Both the position numbers and the translations under genes were made by a program. From positions 62,001 to 126,000 of the forward strand of contig JADNRY010000083.1 of NCBI GenBank assembly GCA_015501585.1: a stretch of 64,000 bases of DNA. The letters run 5' to 3'. The notes under the pieces were generated by a model. That model did not search any database, was not told the DNA's origin, and was given only the letters and a program-made list of their open reading frames with translations. This document shows, piece by piece, positions 1 to 12,148 of the stretch. Source of the stretch: Rhodocollybia butyracea (Eukaryota; Basidiomycota; Agaricomycetes; Agaricales; Omphalotaceae). Position 1 is the first letter of the stretch, and the number at the start of each line of letters is the position of its first letter.

Positions 1-3
1 TCC

Positions 4-3000
4 ATGTTGTCGTCGGACTCTGGAGACGAAACCTTCGCTGACTCGGGTGCTTCAGACCATTTCTTCAGAAAGAAATCTGATTTCCTCACCTATACGCCCT
101 GCTCACGCTTGAGCAGATCATCTGAATCGTCGACGGCTCTAAAGATAGTCGGCTATGGTAAAGCTCAGAAGTCTTTCGTGCACGAAGGAAAGATAATCAA
201 GATTACCTTCGAGGAAGCCCTTCACTCTCCATCAGTAACCTCAGATCTCGTGTCTATTTCCAAACTATGTGACAAAGGTATGACCACCGTGTTTGATAAA
301 CAAACCGCGAAGTTCTTCTCGGAGTCCGGAGTGCACATCTTGACGGGATACAGACATGGTGGCCTATATCGATTGCAGGAGAAAGAGACGTCGGCGTTAG
401 TAGTCAAGTCGAGAACCCTGGATAAGCCAGTGGATATCGAGGGATGGCACCGACGTTTTGGTCATGCGGGATTGACGAGAATCCGACTCGCGTTGGAAAG
501 AAACCTACTTAACGGCTTGAAGGTGATCGGAGATCCAAACAGCAAACCACCCGAGTGCGACCCATGCCATATCGGTCAGGCCAAACGCAGACCCTTCGAC
601 GGGAAAACAGAGGTGGAGTCCAGGATATTAGAACAAATTCATATTGACCTCACAGGCCCGATGCGCACTCGCGCGTTAGGCGGATTCTACTACTCCATGC
701 CTATAGTCGATGGGTGTTCAGCAATGACCAAAGACTACTATCTGATGAACAAAGAGGCTTCTTCTACGCTCGCAGCATTGGAAAAGTACAGAGCATTGGC
801 CGAGAATGAGACTGGGAAGAGATTGCTATATGTCAGAGTTGATGGTGGAAAGGAATTTAGTAGTGCACCGTGGATGAAATGGGCGGAAGAGAAGGGAATC
901 AAGCTTGAAGTCACTCCTGCATACTCGTCAGCGGCGAACGGGCTAGTCGAGCGGAAGCACGGAGTCACCTTTGACCATGTTCGTACTATTCTCTATGAGT
1001 CCGGTCTGCCTCCCTACCTCTGGACGTACGCCTGTGCCTATGTTGTCTACACAGAAAATCTCCTCCCTGCTGCTAGGACTGGCTACAAGATTCCTGCTGA
1101 GCTTTGGTATAGGAAGAAGATGGACGTTGCTCACCTGCGTCCATGGGGTGCTGTTGCTTGGGGTACTATCGTCGATGGCAGTCCAGGTAAGCTGGACCCT
1201 CGAGGTTTCTCGGGTAGGATGATAGGCTATGGAGAAAGGGGCGTTTATCTGTTGTACTTGCCGTCGGGTCGAGTGGTCGCTAGTCGTGATGTGTCCTTTG
1301 ACGAGAGGGTACAAGCTTCTCTGCCCTCAGTTGCAGGGGAGAGGGGAGACGAGAGTGACGGAGACGTTGATATGGGAACTCAACATCTCGACGACGTCAG
1401 GGCAACTGATGCCGGAGACAGCACTAAAGTCTCCGAGTCCGTGATCTCCGACTCATTAAAGGTACCCGATCAATACTTAAACCCACAGCCACAGCTTCAG
1501 CAACCTCGCCGCTCTACTCGCAATAAAACTCCTTCAGCTATCACAAAGGCCAGCGCAGAGTCTGAAATCAAAGAGAGAGAAAGTAATAAGGCACGACTCG
1601 AATGGGCGACGGATCTTAGAAGGCCGAGAGCAAATTTCACTGCCCTTACCGAGAATCTACCCACTGAAGTTGACGAGATATTCAATGCCGCCCTCACAGC
1701 TGTTGGACTACCACCTGTTCCGAAGACATACTCGAAAGCCATGGATGATCCGACTCGCTGGACTCCAGCTATTCAGAAGGAGATCAAACGAATGGAAGAA
1801 TTTAAAGTCTTCGGACCTCTTCAGGATCCTCCCTCAGGAGCAACTATTCTCAATCCGCTATGGGTATTCGCTCACAAACTCAACGGGTCAGGGGAGATTG
1901 TCGATGAGAAGGCACGCTTAGTTGTGAATGGAGGTACTCAGGTAGAGGGGAGAGACTTCTTTGAGGTCTTTGCCGCTGTCTTACGCTTCGAGTCTCTTCG
2001 TATCCTCATCGCCGTATGGATCTCCCTAGGCTACTTTATCTGGCAGATAGACTTTGCGTCCGCATATCTTAACGCTGATATGGAAGAGGAGATGTACATC
2101 CGGCCGCCTGAAGGTTTTGAGGGTAGAGGAACTGGTAAGGTAATGCGAATGAAGAAGTCGCTTTACGGGTCTATGCAGGCCGGGAGAAACTGGTGGAAGC
2201 TCCTCAATGCGACATACAAGGATCTTGGATACCAACGATCACAAGCAGACCAGTGCGTTAGGACGAGGAAGACAGATATTGGGGAGACAATGACTGGCAC
2301 CTATACGGATGACACGCTGGGAGGTTCTTCGTCAAAGGATGAAATGGCTAGGGCAAAAGAAGAAATAGGTAACCGTTATTGAATCAAGGAAACAGATACC
2401 GTCCAGTTTGCTTTGGGTATGCGGCTAGTCCATGATAAGGACTCAGGAACAGCGACACTCTCGATGCCAGCATACTGGGACCAACTATTTGCCCGGTTCG
2501 GTCTTCAAGACTTGAAACCGAAAGCGACGCCATATCCTCCTGGGCTCAAACTCACCAGAGACATGTCACCCAAGTCTGATGCCGACCGTTTTTTTTATGG
2601 AAGACAAGCCATTCGCTGAGCTCCTAGGTGGAATCCAGTTTGGACAGGGAGCTTGCCGACCAGACTTTGCATTCGAGACTAACGACCTGGCTCAATTCAC
2701 TCAGGATCCCGGGCCTGCTCATTGGGGCGCTCTCGTCCATCTCTGTCGATACATCACGGGTACGAAAACGAAAGGCATTGTATTCAAAAGGTCAGAATCG
2801 GGCCTTCACCCAAAGACTTATTGCGATGCTAATCATGCAGCTTGTACCGATACCCGGCGATCCGTTACCGGGGTTCTTACGATGCTCGCTGGAGGTCCCG
2901 TTTTCTGGATGTCGAAACGACAGGATGTGGTTGCGCTCTCTACTACAGAAGCGGAGTATATCGCTTATGGTAAAGGGGCACAGCAGGCGAAATGGGTTCA

Positions 3001-3289
3001 CAATTTCATGGCGGAGATTGGATATCCTACCCCTCTTCCTTCTCAGCTCTTCGCAGATAACAAGAGCGCTATTGCCATTTCCGAAAATCCGAAATTTCAC
3101 CAGCGCATTAAGCATATCGACATTCGTTTTCACTTCCTCAGAGATCTTGTTGAAGGTGGAGAGATAAAGATCAATTATGTTGCTTCTGAGGACAATCTGG
3201 CGGACATCCTCACTAAGCCATTGGGTACTACGCTTCATAGACGAATCATTGGTCTTATGGGAATGGAGGACGGCGATGAGCGGGACTAG
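4..3289 (+). pseudogene. pol: copia pol polyprotein (PR-IN-RT-RH), stop plus frameshift
   Basis: Polyprotein that would process itself, copy element RNA and integrate the cDNA. Aspartic protease motif DSGAS is near residue 14. The integrase zinc region has HRRFGH and CDPCHIG. The integrase catalytic triad is IHIDLTG, VDGGKEF and NGLVERKHG. RT begins at WVFAHKLNGSGE and carries QIDFASAYLNA and KSLYGSMQAG; the catalytic box is YTDD rather than the usual YVDD. RNase H has YCDANHA, STTEAEY and ADNKSA. A TGA at 2380-2382 is followed by continued homology in the same frame. A run of eight T at 2589-2596 marks the shift into the frame that carries RNase H to the stop at 3287-3289. The start at 4 is only where the open frame enters the window. 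Confidence 0.92.
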
Positions 3290-3294
3290 GGGAG

Positions 3295-3698
3295 TGTCGA
3301 AGGAAGTGCTTCGGGCAATGGAGTCCCGCCCACTGCCTTTCGGCTTCCGTTGTAGGTGGGACGCGTTTCGTGTCTTGTATATTTTACCCTTCCGTGGGGA
3401 TTTCTGTTTTTCCCTTTCCTATTTTATTTATCCTCCCTCTTTCGTTTATCCGAGTGCCTAGATATGACTTGGCAGTTTCGTGCACTTACTTATATACAGG
3501 GCACGTTGTCCTTTCACCCTCAGTCGTTTGTCACGTACACTTCTGAGGGTGAGTTTATACTTTATTTATCAGTTTATGGAACCCGTACTTACGTCTATCT
3601 ATAGCTTAGACTTATACGTGTTTCACAGGTACATACAGTCTCAATACGAGTCGTTTGTCACGTACACTTCTGAGGCTTAGACTTATACGTGTTTCACA
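3295..3698 (+). repeat. putative 3' LTR of the first copia element
   Basis: Begins TGTCGAAGG directly after a purine-rich tract ending GGGGAG, as copia LTRs do. A plausible end is TTTCACA near 3698. Inside, two short segments are each present twice: one at 3524-3548 and 3650-3675, the other at 3603-3628 and 3674-3699, so there is a partial internal tandem duplication. The end is inferred only from the TG..CA rule. Confidence 0.5.
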
Positions 3699-3703
3699 GT
3701 ACT

Positions 3704-4822
3704 TACTAATAATTAGCTGCCTGAACACAAGACATTTTGGATTAGGCGAGCTACACTAAAGAGATTGAATCGAGTCGATAGAGAAACTTACTTACTTGAG
3801 TCTGAGACTCAAAGAGTAAATAGGCACAGAGAATCATTATTCATAAATCTGGTTACCAACTTGAGAACAGACACTGATACATCGATCAAAGAAAAGTAAG
3901 ACTACTAGCAACTATCCATATGAGACATTGGTACGGTTTAGCAGCAGTACAAACATTCATGAAAGAATTCTTGGATAGACAATGTGTTGTACAGTTAGTC
4001 AAAGTGTTAGACAAGGAGAAGAATACATGAAATTTGCAAACAGGAAAACCACAGCAGAAGAAAAAGTAATATGAATTGAGTTTGAGAGGAATGAGGGCCA
4101 ATTTTCGGATGGATGTAGAGACAAGTCCACTACCAACCTTTCAAGGGTGGCTTGGGCGGTTGCGGAATCCATGTACTCTAGTGCACGTTCTTGTCCCACA
4201 CCATGCACCAGTAGTCGTTAGGACTGTTGGTCCGGTTGAACGTCCACAGTGTGTCCAGCGTCTGGTGATCCGATGTCTATAGCCATTCTCGCAAGTGAGC
4301 AAGGAAGTGTGTGATTTTCCACATAGGTGAACACGGACACGGTACATACACATCTGCAGTGATTCGATGGTGAGCAGTATAAAGTAGAGCAAACCAAGGT
4401 ACAAACCGTCGAGCAGAAGCGAAGTGATATGGGGCCTATTAAGGTGCAAACATCGCTGCCTTTATATGTTTTTTGGAATACTATTTGGGCCAGCCTCCGC
4501 TATGGGCCAGCCCATCTTGAACTTGATCTTGAAAAAAGCACACTGCGAGCGCAGAATAGGAAATAGTAAGGGTGCCTAGGAGATGCGTAGATTTGTGCTC
4601 GATTCAATTCCGTATATAGTGCATGCATACTGACTTAAAGTGACTAGAATTCTTATTTTGAACAAGGCTCTAATCTGGTTTAACTTACCATGTTTGATTG
4701 TCCAGTTCTCATGTCATTAGCTATCAGGTGATTGCCGATTTGTGGGCAAGTTTGTGGGTCGCAAGTTACAAGTAAACTTCGTCCAGACGCTCACGCTGCA
4801 CTGGCCTCCCCTCCCACCTAAA
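3704..4822. other. intergenic, no gene recognised
   Basis: About 1.1 kb without a convincing reading frame or repeat. Short open frames here lack recognisable motifs and overlap each other on both strands. Confidence 0.5.
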
Positions 4823-6341
4823 ATGGTTGTTGCAAGATTTGAGCTAGAACCTGCCTTGCGAGCAAGAGCGATAGGTAAATCTTATCTCTAGTCCGCCACT
4901 GATACTGCTGATAATCACTTAGCAATCGCGAATCCAACACTCATCCAATGCGACGCTACCGTTGCTGCAGTGGAATGTTTATCTGTCCAGGAACTCGCAG
5001 ATCAATCTGAAGGCGACGACGTCGACGTGGCTCCTAACGCAGGAATCACCGTATTTCTCATCAACTCAGACTATGCCAGCTACGATTCGGGTTGTATCGT
5101 AGTTGTGCGATATGACTTCAATGACACTGTGGCACAGTGTCAGGAAAATGAGAATCTCAAAGCTGGACTTGAGGGAGGTGGGCTACCGAACGACTTTCTT
5201 GTGGAAAAGGTAATCATCAGGTTTTTGTCGAGTTTGTAGCTAATCGCTGATTTTTGTGTCACATAGATACTCCCAAAGTTGGACCTAAACACGCTTGTAC
5301 AACGCGTCACTATTGAAACGCAGAATAACGGGGACATTGCTCTAATTCCCGATGAGCATACCTGCCGTCTCGGGTGCCCATTGCCAGAATTTGAATTTGC
5401 CTCAAGTTGTCATCGATCAGTTGCGCCGACAGCCTTATCGCATCGACGGGAACGTCGACGTCGTAATATTGCTAAACGATCCCGCCACCCTCCATGTATT
5501 CAAATCTATCAATCTGATCGATACAGTCTCAGCATACCAGAGCTTTGAGGAACGAACCGTCGACCGTCTATTCTGGGAAGCTAAATTTCTTGTCTACCTT
5601 GACTCCCCCTTCTTTATACGCCCGACTGCCTTAGTCATTGACTCTTATGGAGATTTTCGAGGGTACCTGATGCCATTTCATCCCGCTCAATCACTGAGCA
5701 AAGTAATGGAACGCTTGTGCGACTCAAAGGCTCAGATTATCTTGGAGCCCAAGGAAGGTGCTCAGTTACTGTGCATATCGCCGACCGCACTGGGGTATCT
5801 GAAGTTGTTGAACCTCAAGAATCCAGCTCGGTCAGTAACTCCCACCACGGATACCAGGGGCATAAATTTGGAATGGCGCCTCAAGCATACATGGGCCATT
5901 GATATTGTCAGTGGTGTGGCTGCGTTGCATAACAGAAACGAGTACTGTGGCGATATCAAGCGCAGCAATATTGTTCTGTGCACCGATGGTCACTGCAGGC
6001 TCATCGATTCTATGCCAGTTGGCAATGGATATACCATTTCCTATCTGGCCCCGGAAACTGCAGATCTCGTGGGTGACTTGGAAACTGATGGCAAAGAATT
6101 CCTGACGCGTGCCCGAGATGTATTTGCTCTTGGTCTTGTTCTGTGGGCTTTAGCAGAAGAAATCAATGAATTTGACCGTAGGGAATTTTTCATCACGCCT
6201 CGTCTCGTTTGGGTCTCTCGATCTACACCTCCATGGTACTGTGAGCTTATCGAGACGTGTCTCGCTGATAGCCCAGAAGATCGCCCAAACACTAACTCTC
6301 TATTGGAAGCGCTGATTGTACACTTTATGGATAAATCGTAG
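4823..6341 (+). pseudogene. protein kinase-like gene, three exons, frame break
   Basis: Exon 1 can start at ATG 4823 and end at 4874. Intron 4875-4922 has GTAAAT..TTAG and exon 2 is 4923-5209. Intron 5210-5266 has GTAATC..CATAG with a CTAAT branch-like site. The third coding block must change frame near 5365-5400; the clean kinase frame runs 5352-6341. Kinase features in that frame are the catalytic loop YCGDIKRSNI (D and N present), LIDSMPVG where DFG normally sits (D kept, F-G lost), YLAPE as the APE motif, and ARDVFALGLVLWAL. No good glycine-rich loop is seen. The break may be a one-base indel or a non-consensus 40-base intron (GTCTCG..CTCAAG). It resembles the divergent kinases that expand in basidiomycetes; the substrate is unknown. 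Confidence 0.7.
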
Positions 6342-6344
6342 TGT

Positions 6345-6937
6345 TGCTTACACTTATCCCAATAGTTATGAGTCATAGCTCATCTTTACATCTACCCATA
6401 ATTCAAGCGGGACACAGTAGGCTGTATCCTCCGGTAACGCTAAAGATAAGTAGAGAGATGGGTATCTTTGTCCTATGTCAATTAAATACAGGGCATCAAA
6501 CGTATTCAGTCGCGTAGAAATTCTGCCAGCTCCTTCTGACATTTGCGCTCTTGGAAATGTCTGTGCCTTGTGGCAGTCTCATTTCAACATCTCTTGATGG
6601 TTGAGGTAGCGTGTTGTTCACAGCCTTAATTGAAGACCACGGCAATCCGCCCGACAATCCATGTAACTTATCTGCACCTAGTCTCCTATAAGCAGACAGA
6701 ACACGATGATCATGTGTGCCCATTTGCTATCCGAGAATCAGGAAGATTTCAGACTTTCGAGGCATTGAGCCATTGTTTAAAATACTATCCTCCTTGATGA
6801 TATATCAGTGCACCGAGTCGCCCTTGTTTTGAACAGAGGTTAGTCTAGGTTAGTTGGCTGGCCTTGTGGTTTAGTTAGGTGGAGTGTCCCACTTAGGATT
6901 TGAGCCCATAATTTCTATTGAAAATGAGCCATTAGAC
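6345..6937. other. intergenic, with a weak tRNA/SINE-like patch
   Basis: No gene is seen. TGGCCTTGTGG at 6859-6869 resembles a pol III A box and GGATTTGAGCCC at 6896-6907 a degenerate B box, at tRNA-like spacing. No cloverleaf can be drawn with confidence, so this is at most a decayed tRNA-derived SINE head. Confidence 0.3.
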
Positions 6938-6942
6938 TGAGA

Positions 6943-7292
6943 TATCAGCACTTTGGCTAAAAGAGAGTTCTCAGCGACAGTGGTAGAACGACGCTGTATT
7001 ATGTACCTATTGAAATAAAAGAGAGTTCTAGGTACACAGTCAGTAAATAGAGTAAAGAAACAAAGAATGTAAGTACTAACCTCAGCGACAGTGGTAGAAC
7101 GATGCTGAGGTGCTAATATCTATGTAAAAACTAAAAGAATGTGATACACGTAATGTATGTAAGGTAACGTACATCTGAATTAGTGGTCAGGTGACATTTG
7201 GGAGCTGGATCCCAAATGTCATGTGCCCATGAGGTAAAAGTCCACAAACGTATAGATAACATAAGTAGATAAGATATCATCAACTTTTAACA
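6943..7292 (-). repeat. 3' LTR of the minus-strand copia element
   Basis: 350 bp. On the element strand it starts TGTTAAAAGTTGATG at 7292. It matches 11792-12143 closely over about 335 bases and diverges over the terminal 20 or so bases (plus-strand start TATCAGCAC against TATTGAAAC). A segment beginning AAAAGAGAGTTCT occurs twice inside each LTR. Confidence 0.92.
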
Positions 7293-7317
7293 CTCCCACT
7301 TGGGCGTGGCTTCATAC

Positions 7318-10300
7318 CTAGCATGTGCACAAATGCCAATGCTTCTCACCAGATAATCCCTTTGTAAATCCATCAGCAGCTTGTTGGGCAGTTGGAACAT
7401 AGTCCAGATCAATCTGGCCATCAGAGATTGCAAAACAAATAAAGTGGTGACGAAGTTGAATGTGCTTTGTACAGGGATGATCAGCAGGGTTCTTGGAAAG
7501 AGCAATAGATGACATATTATCACCCAACAAGTGAGTAGGCTTGGTTTGCTGAAAACCTAGCTGTTCAAGGAGTTGACAAAGCCAAATAGCTTCCTGTGCT
7601 GTACGAGTAAGAGCCATGTACTCAGCTTCAGTAGAAGAGAGTGCTGGGGAGGTTTGAAGTTTGCTGCTCCAACTAATAGCAGCTCCGCACATGAGGAAAA
7701 CATATCCACTAGTGGATCGTCGAGTATCCACATCACCAGCCAATCTGAATCAGAATATCCAAGGATAAGGGAGATGAGTTCATCCATGATTGTGCCATCA
7801 TACTCAATAACCCAGTCCTTGGTACCACCCAAGTAGCGAAGACAATGCAGAGCTTCATTTAAATGAATCTCACCTGGATTTGAGCAGTAGCGGCTCAAAA
7901 TACCTACAGCAAAGGCAATATCTGGGCATGAAGCAAGCATGGCATACATGAGAGTACCAATGAGAGCCTGGTATAGCATGAGTCTGTCAGCCATAGCCTC
8001 TTTCTCGGCGTCTGTGGATGGGGAATCAGCTTTAGAAAGCTTAACTCCAGATGATAAGGGGGTGCGACGTGTGATGCCATCATCACAGTGGAAATGTTTG
8101 AGTGATTCCTCAATGTATCTGGTCTGAGAGAGCCGAAGGACACGCTTTTCTTGGTCATAGTCAATGGCAATGCCAAGCAACTGTGAGATAACACCAAGAT
8201 CCTTGATCTTAAAGCGTTGGCCAATCCGGTGCTTGATCTCCTGCATGAATTTGAGATCATCGCATAAAATCCCAATATCATCAACGTAAACAGCAATAAA
8301 GCAGATGGACTTGCCACATTGGAGGACATAAATGCAGTAGTCAGCATGGATACGACGGAAGCCAAGTTTCTCGAGCTCTGCATCAAGAAGTTTGTTCCAG
8401 ACACGGGAGGCCTGCTTGAGGCCATAGATAGAGTGGCGGAGAAGAACAATTTTACCAGAATGTTCACTAATGCCGTTCGGGAGGTGCATATAGAGCTCCT
8501 CTTCCAACTCACCATTGAGAAATGCGGTATCAACATCGAGATGGTGGAAGTGAAGGCCTAGACGCATGGCGAGGGCGCAAAGGACACGAATGGAGGTAAG
8601 TTTGACCACAGGGGAAAATACCTCATCAAAGTCTAAACAGGCATCTGGGAGAAACCTCGAGCAACTAAGCATGCCTTGTACCACTCAATGGTCCCGTCAG
8701 GGAGGCGCTTAATCTTAAACACAAGCTTGGAGCTAATAGCACGGCGACCTTTAGCCTGAGGCAAATTGTCAATAAACTTGAAAGTTCCCATATCAATGAG
8801 AGACTTGAGCTCTTTGTCTACAGCTTTCAGCCAAGAGGCGGAGTCAGGACCGCGGAGTGCTTCCTGCAGAGTGCGGGGCTCTGAGGCTCCCTGAGCATGG
8901 ACAGTGGTCACGAAGGCCATGGCGACACCTTCTGCAACATCTGGTCTATCGCCTGATGCAGGTTCTGGAGCATCTGGCGCAATGTCAGGTTCTTCACGGA
9001 AGTGGGCAGGTAGGTGACGAGCACGTGGACCATCTACTTCTGGAACAGGCCCAAGAAGTTCAAGTTCTGTACAACGACGGCGAGCAGGTGGAGCCGGTGG
9101 AGGGTCATTGGGAGGAGGAAGATCAGGGGAGTATGGGCAAGAGTCACCGACGTTATCCTCAGAATCAACCTCAGAAGATGGAGCAGGAGGATGTGGAACC
9201 GCTGGAGTCACAGGGGGAGATTTATCTTCCCACGCATCTCCCACTCAAGAAAAGCCAGGTAGGCCATCTCCAGGCACCTCACCATTGTAAAGGATCTGTG
9301 AAAGATCCGGAATGGGTAAAGGCAGGCCAGGAGGGTGAGGACGTTCATCAAAAATGACATCTCGTGAAACAAAAGTTTTTCGCTTCTTCGGATCCCACAG
9401 AAAGATGCACTTACGAGTTTCAAAGTCAAGCTTTGTACGCTTTGATTTGGGGATGTGAGCATAGGCGGGACAGCCAAAAGGTTTGAGTTCCTTGAGTGAA
9501 GGCTTTATGCCAGACCAAGCTTTGTGTGGAGTAGAATTAGGAAGCCGTGAGGTAGGTGAGCGGTTAATGAGATAGACGGCAATAATGACAGCGAAGACTC
9601 AAAACCCAGCAGTAAATTTAGCATCATGCATCATGCATCTGGCACGCTCAACGATAGTGCGGTTGAAGTGTTCAGCAATGCCATTCTGCTGTGGGGTGTG
9701 AGGGACTGTGGTCTCATGGATAATACCAAGGTTACGGAGATAATCCTCAAACTGATCAGAGGTATATTCTCCACCGTTATCTGTACGAAAAACCTTGAGC
9801 TTAAGCCCAGTCTCGAGCTCTACCATAGCCTTCCACTTGCGGAAGCATCGGTACACCTCCGATTTGTGATGGAGGAAATAAACCCAGCAGTGGTGGGTGT
9901 TATCATCTATGAAGGTGATGAAATACCTATAGCCACCATTGATAGAGTTGGGTAATGGACCGCAAACATCGGAGTGAACTAAATCTAGTTTCTGACGGGC
10001 CCTTTTATTGGATGATGGGAACGGAAATACATGCTGTTTACCGGCTGTACACGACTCGCAGAACTCTATTCGACCTCCCACTTCATCAATGCCCGTTACC
10101 ATGCCTTTTGCAATCAGACATTTTATGTTGTCTTGACCGAGATGACCTAGGCAGCGGTGAGCATGATTAATGTCGATATAGCGGGATGTGGTAGCGAGAT
10201 TTGCGTACTCTTGGGATTTCAGCGGACGGGCGTGAAGAAGGTAAAGACCTCCTTTGGTCTTGCGACCAGATGCAACGCACCAGCCACAGCTTTGAGCTTT

Positions 10301-11664
10301 GACAAAGCACTCCTCTCCATCAAAGAGAATGGTGTGTTTGTGCTTGTCAGTGAGCTGAGAGACAGAAATCAGAGTGGCGGCGAGATCCGGGACGTGTAGC
10401 GTATTGGGTAGAAAACCAGTGATGATTCCATCCGGCGTATCCATGAGGTACTGAAGAGTACCCTTACCAACAGCGTAAATGGTAGACGCATCTCCAAGAT
10501 GAATGGGGACGGGTTTGTCGAGTTTGGTGTACGAACTGTCTTTGAACCAGTCACGATGTGGACTTAGGTGGCGAGAGCACCCAGAGTCAATGTAACTCTC
10601 GTCGTTGCTTGTCTTGGCAAGGAAGGTGGCAACATCAGTGGAGATAAAGACATGGACAGAGTCAGAACTTGAATGACGGACGGAGGGAAATTCTGAGTAG
10701 GTGGAAGCGACTTTTGCACTGACCTCCTCATCCGATGAGCTATCGCTATCAGAGTGTTGGGCGGCAGCGGCCCCAGTAGGCTTCCTACTAGATCTCCCAC
10801 TGCTTCTAGGAGCGGACGCAGTGCGGCGGGATGCTTCCTCATCTCGCTTCTTGTGGTTACAGTCTTCGACAAGGTGAGGACCTTTGTGACAGTAGGAGCA
10901 GAGCGGACCTTTCTTGGGTTTCTTCTTTGGTTTAGATTTCCCTCTAACAGCGGCAGCGTTAGCCGCCTCGGAAGAATCATCACCGGAAGTGAGACGTTGA
11001 TACTCTGCAATGAGGCGGGAGGTGACAAAAGAAGAGGTGAGCTTGTTTGTTTCAGTAACGGCAGCAAGAGTGACGATGGTAAACGTCTCCCAAGTGTTAG
11101 GAGAGTCATCGACAGTACAAGGAAGAGAAGTGAGCATAAGTTCCGCAAGGAACTGGTCTCCAAAAGCGTCAGTATCAGAGAGCTTCTTGTTCTCGAGAGC
11201 ATAGAAGTTAACATGATCCTGCATGTTATCACCATGTTCATACCGTTTATCCATCATACCACGCTTGATATAGAAGGCTTCAAGACCAGCGGTGGTGCCA
11301 GCATGAGCTTCCTTAAACTTAGTCCAGACGTCCTTGGCGGATGTGAGCTTTTCAATGAGAAGAAGCTGCTCCGGCGCAAGGTGCTCTTTGATGATCCCAA
11401 TAGCCTTGTCATTACGAGTAATTGATTCCTTGTAGGATCGCATATCCTCCCTGTGATCTCGTCTAACAGCAGCCCGGTGGCGTCATTAGGCAATGGACAA
11501 GGATCGGAAGATTTAGGATAGACAGACATCTCTCCACTGCAGAATCTCCAGACCATAGCCCTCTGGAGCTTGCCAGAAATAGGGCCAACCCATCGAGAAT
11601 AGGTCCCGTAGGTAAGGGTAGGGATTTGAATGGAATCTGATGATGTGGCAGATGTAGGGGACAT
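7318..11664 (-). pseudogene. gag-pol: copia gag-pol polyprotein, broken in five places
   Basis: Starts at ATG 11664. One base is lost near 11476; the frame then runs to TGA at 9601-9599, resumes to TGA at 9247-9245, shifts near 8640, and loses one base near 7740. Gag has a UBN2-like region and a zinc knuckle CSYCHKGPHLVEDC (CX2CX4HX4C). The protease has DSGCSRH. Integrase has HRCLGH, CESCTAG, VHSDVCG, FRTDNGGEY and NGIAEHFNR. RT has FNGELEEELYM-type sequence, SIYGLKQAS and the catalytic YVDD. RNase H has STEAEY, LGDNMSS and [11 protein letters not shown]. Every domain of an autonomous element is present and the lesions look like simple point mutations. The length is normal for a copia polyprotein. 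Confidence 0.92.
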
Positions 11665-11776
11665 GTGGACGAATGTATGGGATGTGTAGGTGAATGAACG
11701 AGTGTGAGAGAGTGAAATGAGTGTGTTCCGAGGTCTTGTGCACAGTAGAGAAGCTTCGTTAATTCAGTACAGGCTA

Positions 11777-11791
11777 CCGGGGCCCATAACC
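11777..11791 (-). other. primer-binding site, half-tRNA initiator-Met type
   Basis: On the element strand GGTTATGGGCCCCGG abuts the end of the 5' LTR. It is complementary to the anticodon-stem region of initiator tRNA-Met (a GGGCCCAUAACC-type sequence), the site Drosophila copia uses with a cleaved tRNA 5' half. There is no TGG that would pair with a tRNA CCA end. Confidence 0.75.
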
Positions 11792-12143
11792 TATTGAAAC
11801 TATTGAAATAAAAGAGAGTTCTCAGCGACAGTGGTAGAACGACGCTGTATTATGTACCTATTGAAATAAAAGAGAGTTCTAGGTACACAGTCAGTAAATA
11901 GAGTAAAGAAACAAAGAATGTAAGTACTAACCTCAGCGACAGTGGTAGAACGATGCTGAGGTGCTAATATCTATGTAAAAACTAAAAGAATGTGATACAC
12001 GTAATGTATGTAAGGTAACGTACATCTAATTTAGTGGTCAGGTGACATTTGGGAGCTGGATCCCAAATGTCATGTGCCCATGAGGTAAAAGTCCACGAAC
12101 GTATAGATAACATAAGTAGATAAGATATCATCAACTTTTAACA
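11792..12143 (-). repeat. 5' LTR of the minus-strand copia element
   Basis: 352 bp, nearly identical to 6943-7292 apart from the U5 end. Followed on the plus strand by the target duplication TGAGA at 12144-12148. Confidence 0.93.
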
Positions 12144-12148
12144 TGAGA

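Larger units (their letters stand above)
1..3698 (+). mobile_element. Ty1/copia retrotransposon, 3' part
   Basis: The window opens inside a copia element; gag and the 5' LTR lie upstream. Domain order is protease, integrase, reverse transcriptase, RNase H, which is diagnostic of Ty1/copia. A purine-rich tract (about 3287-3294) follows the last stop and precedes a putative 3' LTR. The right end is uncertain because the 5' LTR cannot be compared. The copy is dead: one in-frame stop and one frameshift. Confidence 0.9.
6943..12143 (-). mobile_element. full-length Ty1/copia element with 5-bp TSD
   Basis: A 5.2-kb element coding on the minus strand. LTRs are at 6943-7292 and 11792-12143, and the target duplication TGAGA is at 6938-6942 and 12144-12148. 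The LTRs differ at only a few positions except in the 20 or so bases of their U5 ends, so insertion is recent. The primer site lies at 11777-11791, and a polypurine tract AAGTGGGAG (minus strand) lies at 7293-7301 next to the 3' LTR. The single gag-pol frame has three frameshifts and two TGA stops, so this copy cannot make its own enzymes. Confidence 0.93.

Noticed and set aside
2589..2596. Programmed frameshift at the T8 run of the first copia element
   Set aside because: It lies between RT and RNase H, where copia elements use one continuous frame, and the copy already has a stop. A simple homopolymer indel is likelier.
3711..3731. AATTAGCTGCCTGAACACAA is almost identical to 16152-16171 in an intron/exon junction of the DUF4246 gene
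   Set aside because: A 20-base match with one mismatch is expected about once by chance in a window this size, and the flanks do not match.
6496..6723. 75-codon minus-strand frame downstream of the kinase as a gene
   Set aside because: No recognisable domain or partner exon, and too short to support.
7557..9357. Plus-strand frames across the minus-strand copia pol
   Set aside because: Antisense shadows of pol; none has a domain or splice structure, unlike the antisense genes of the giant element.
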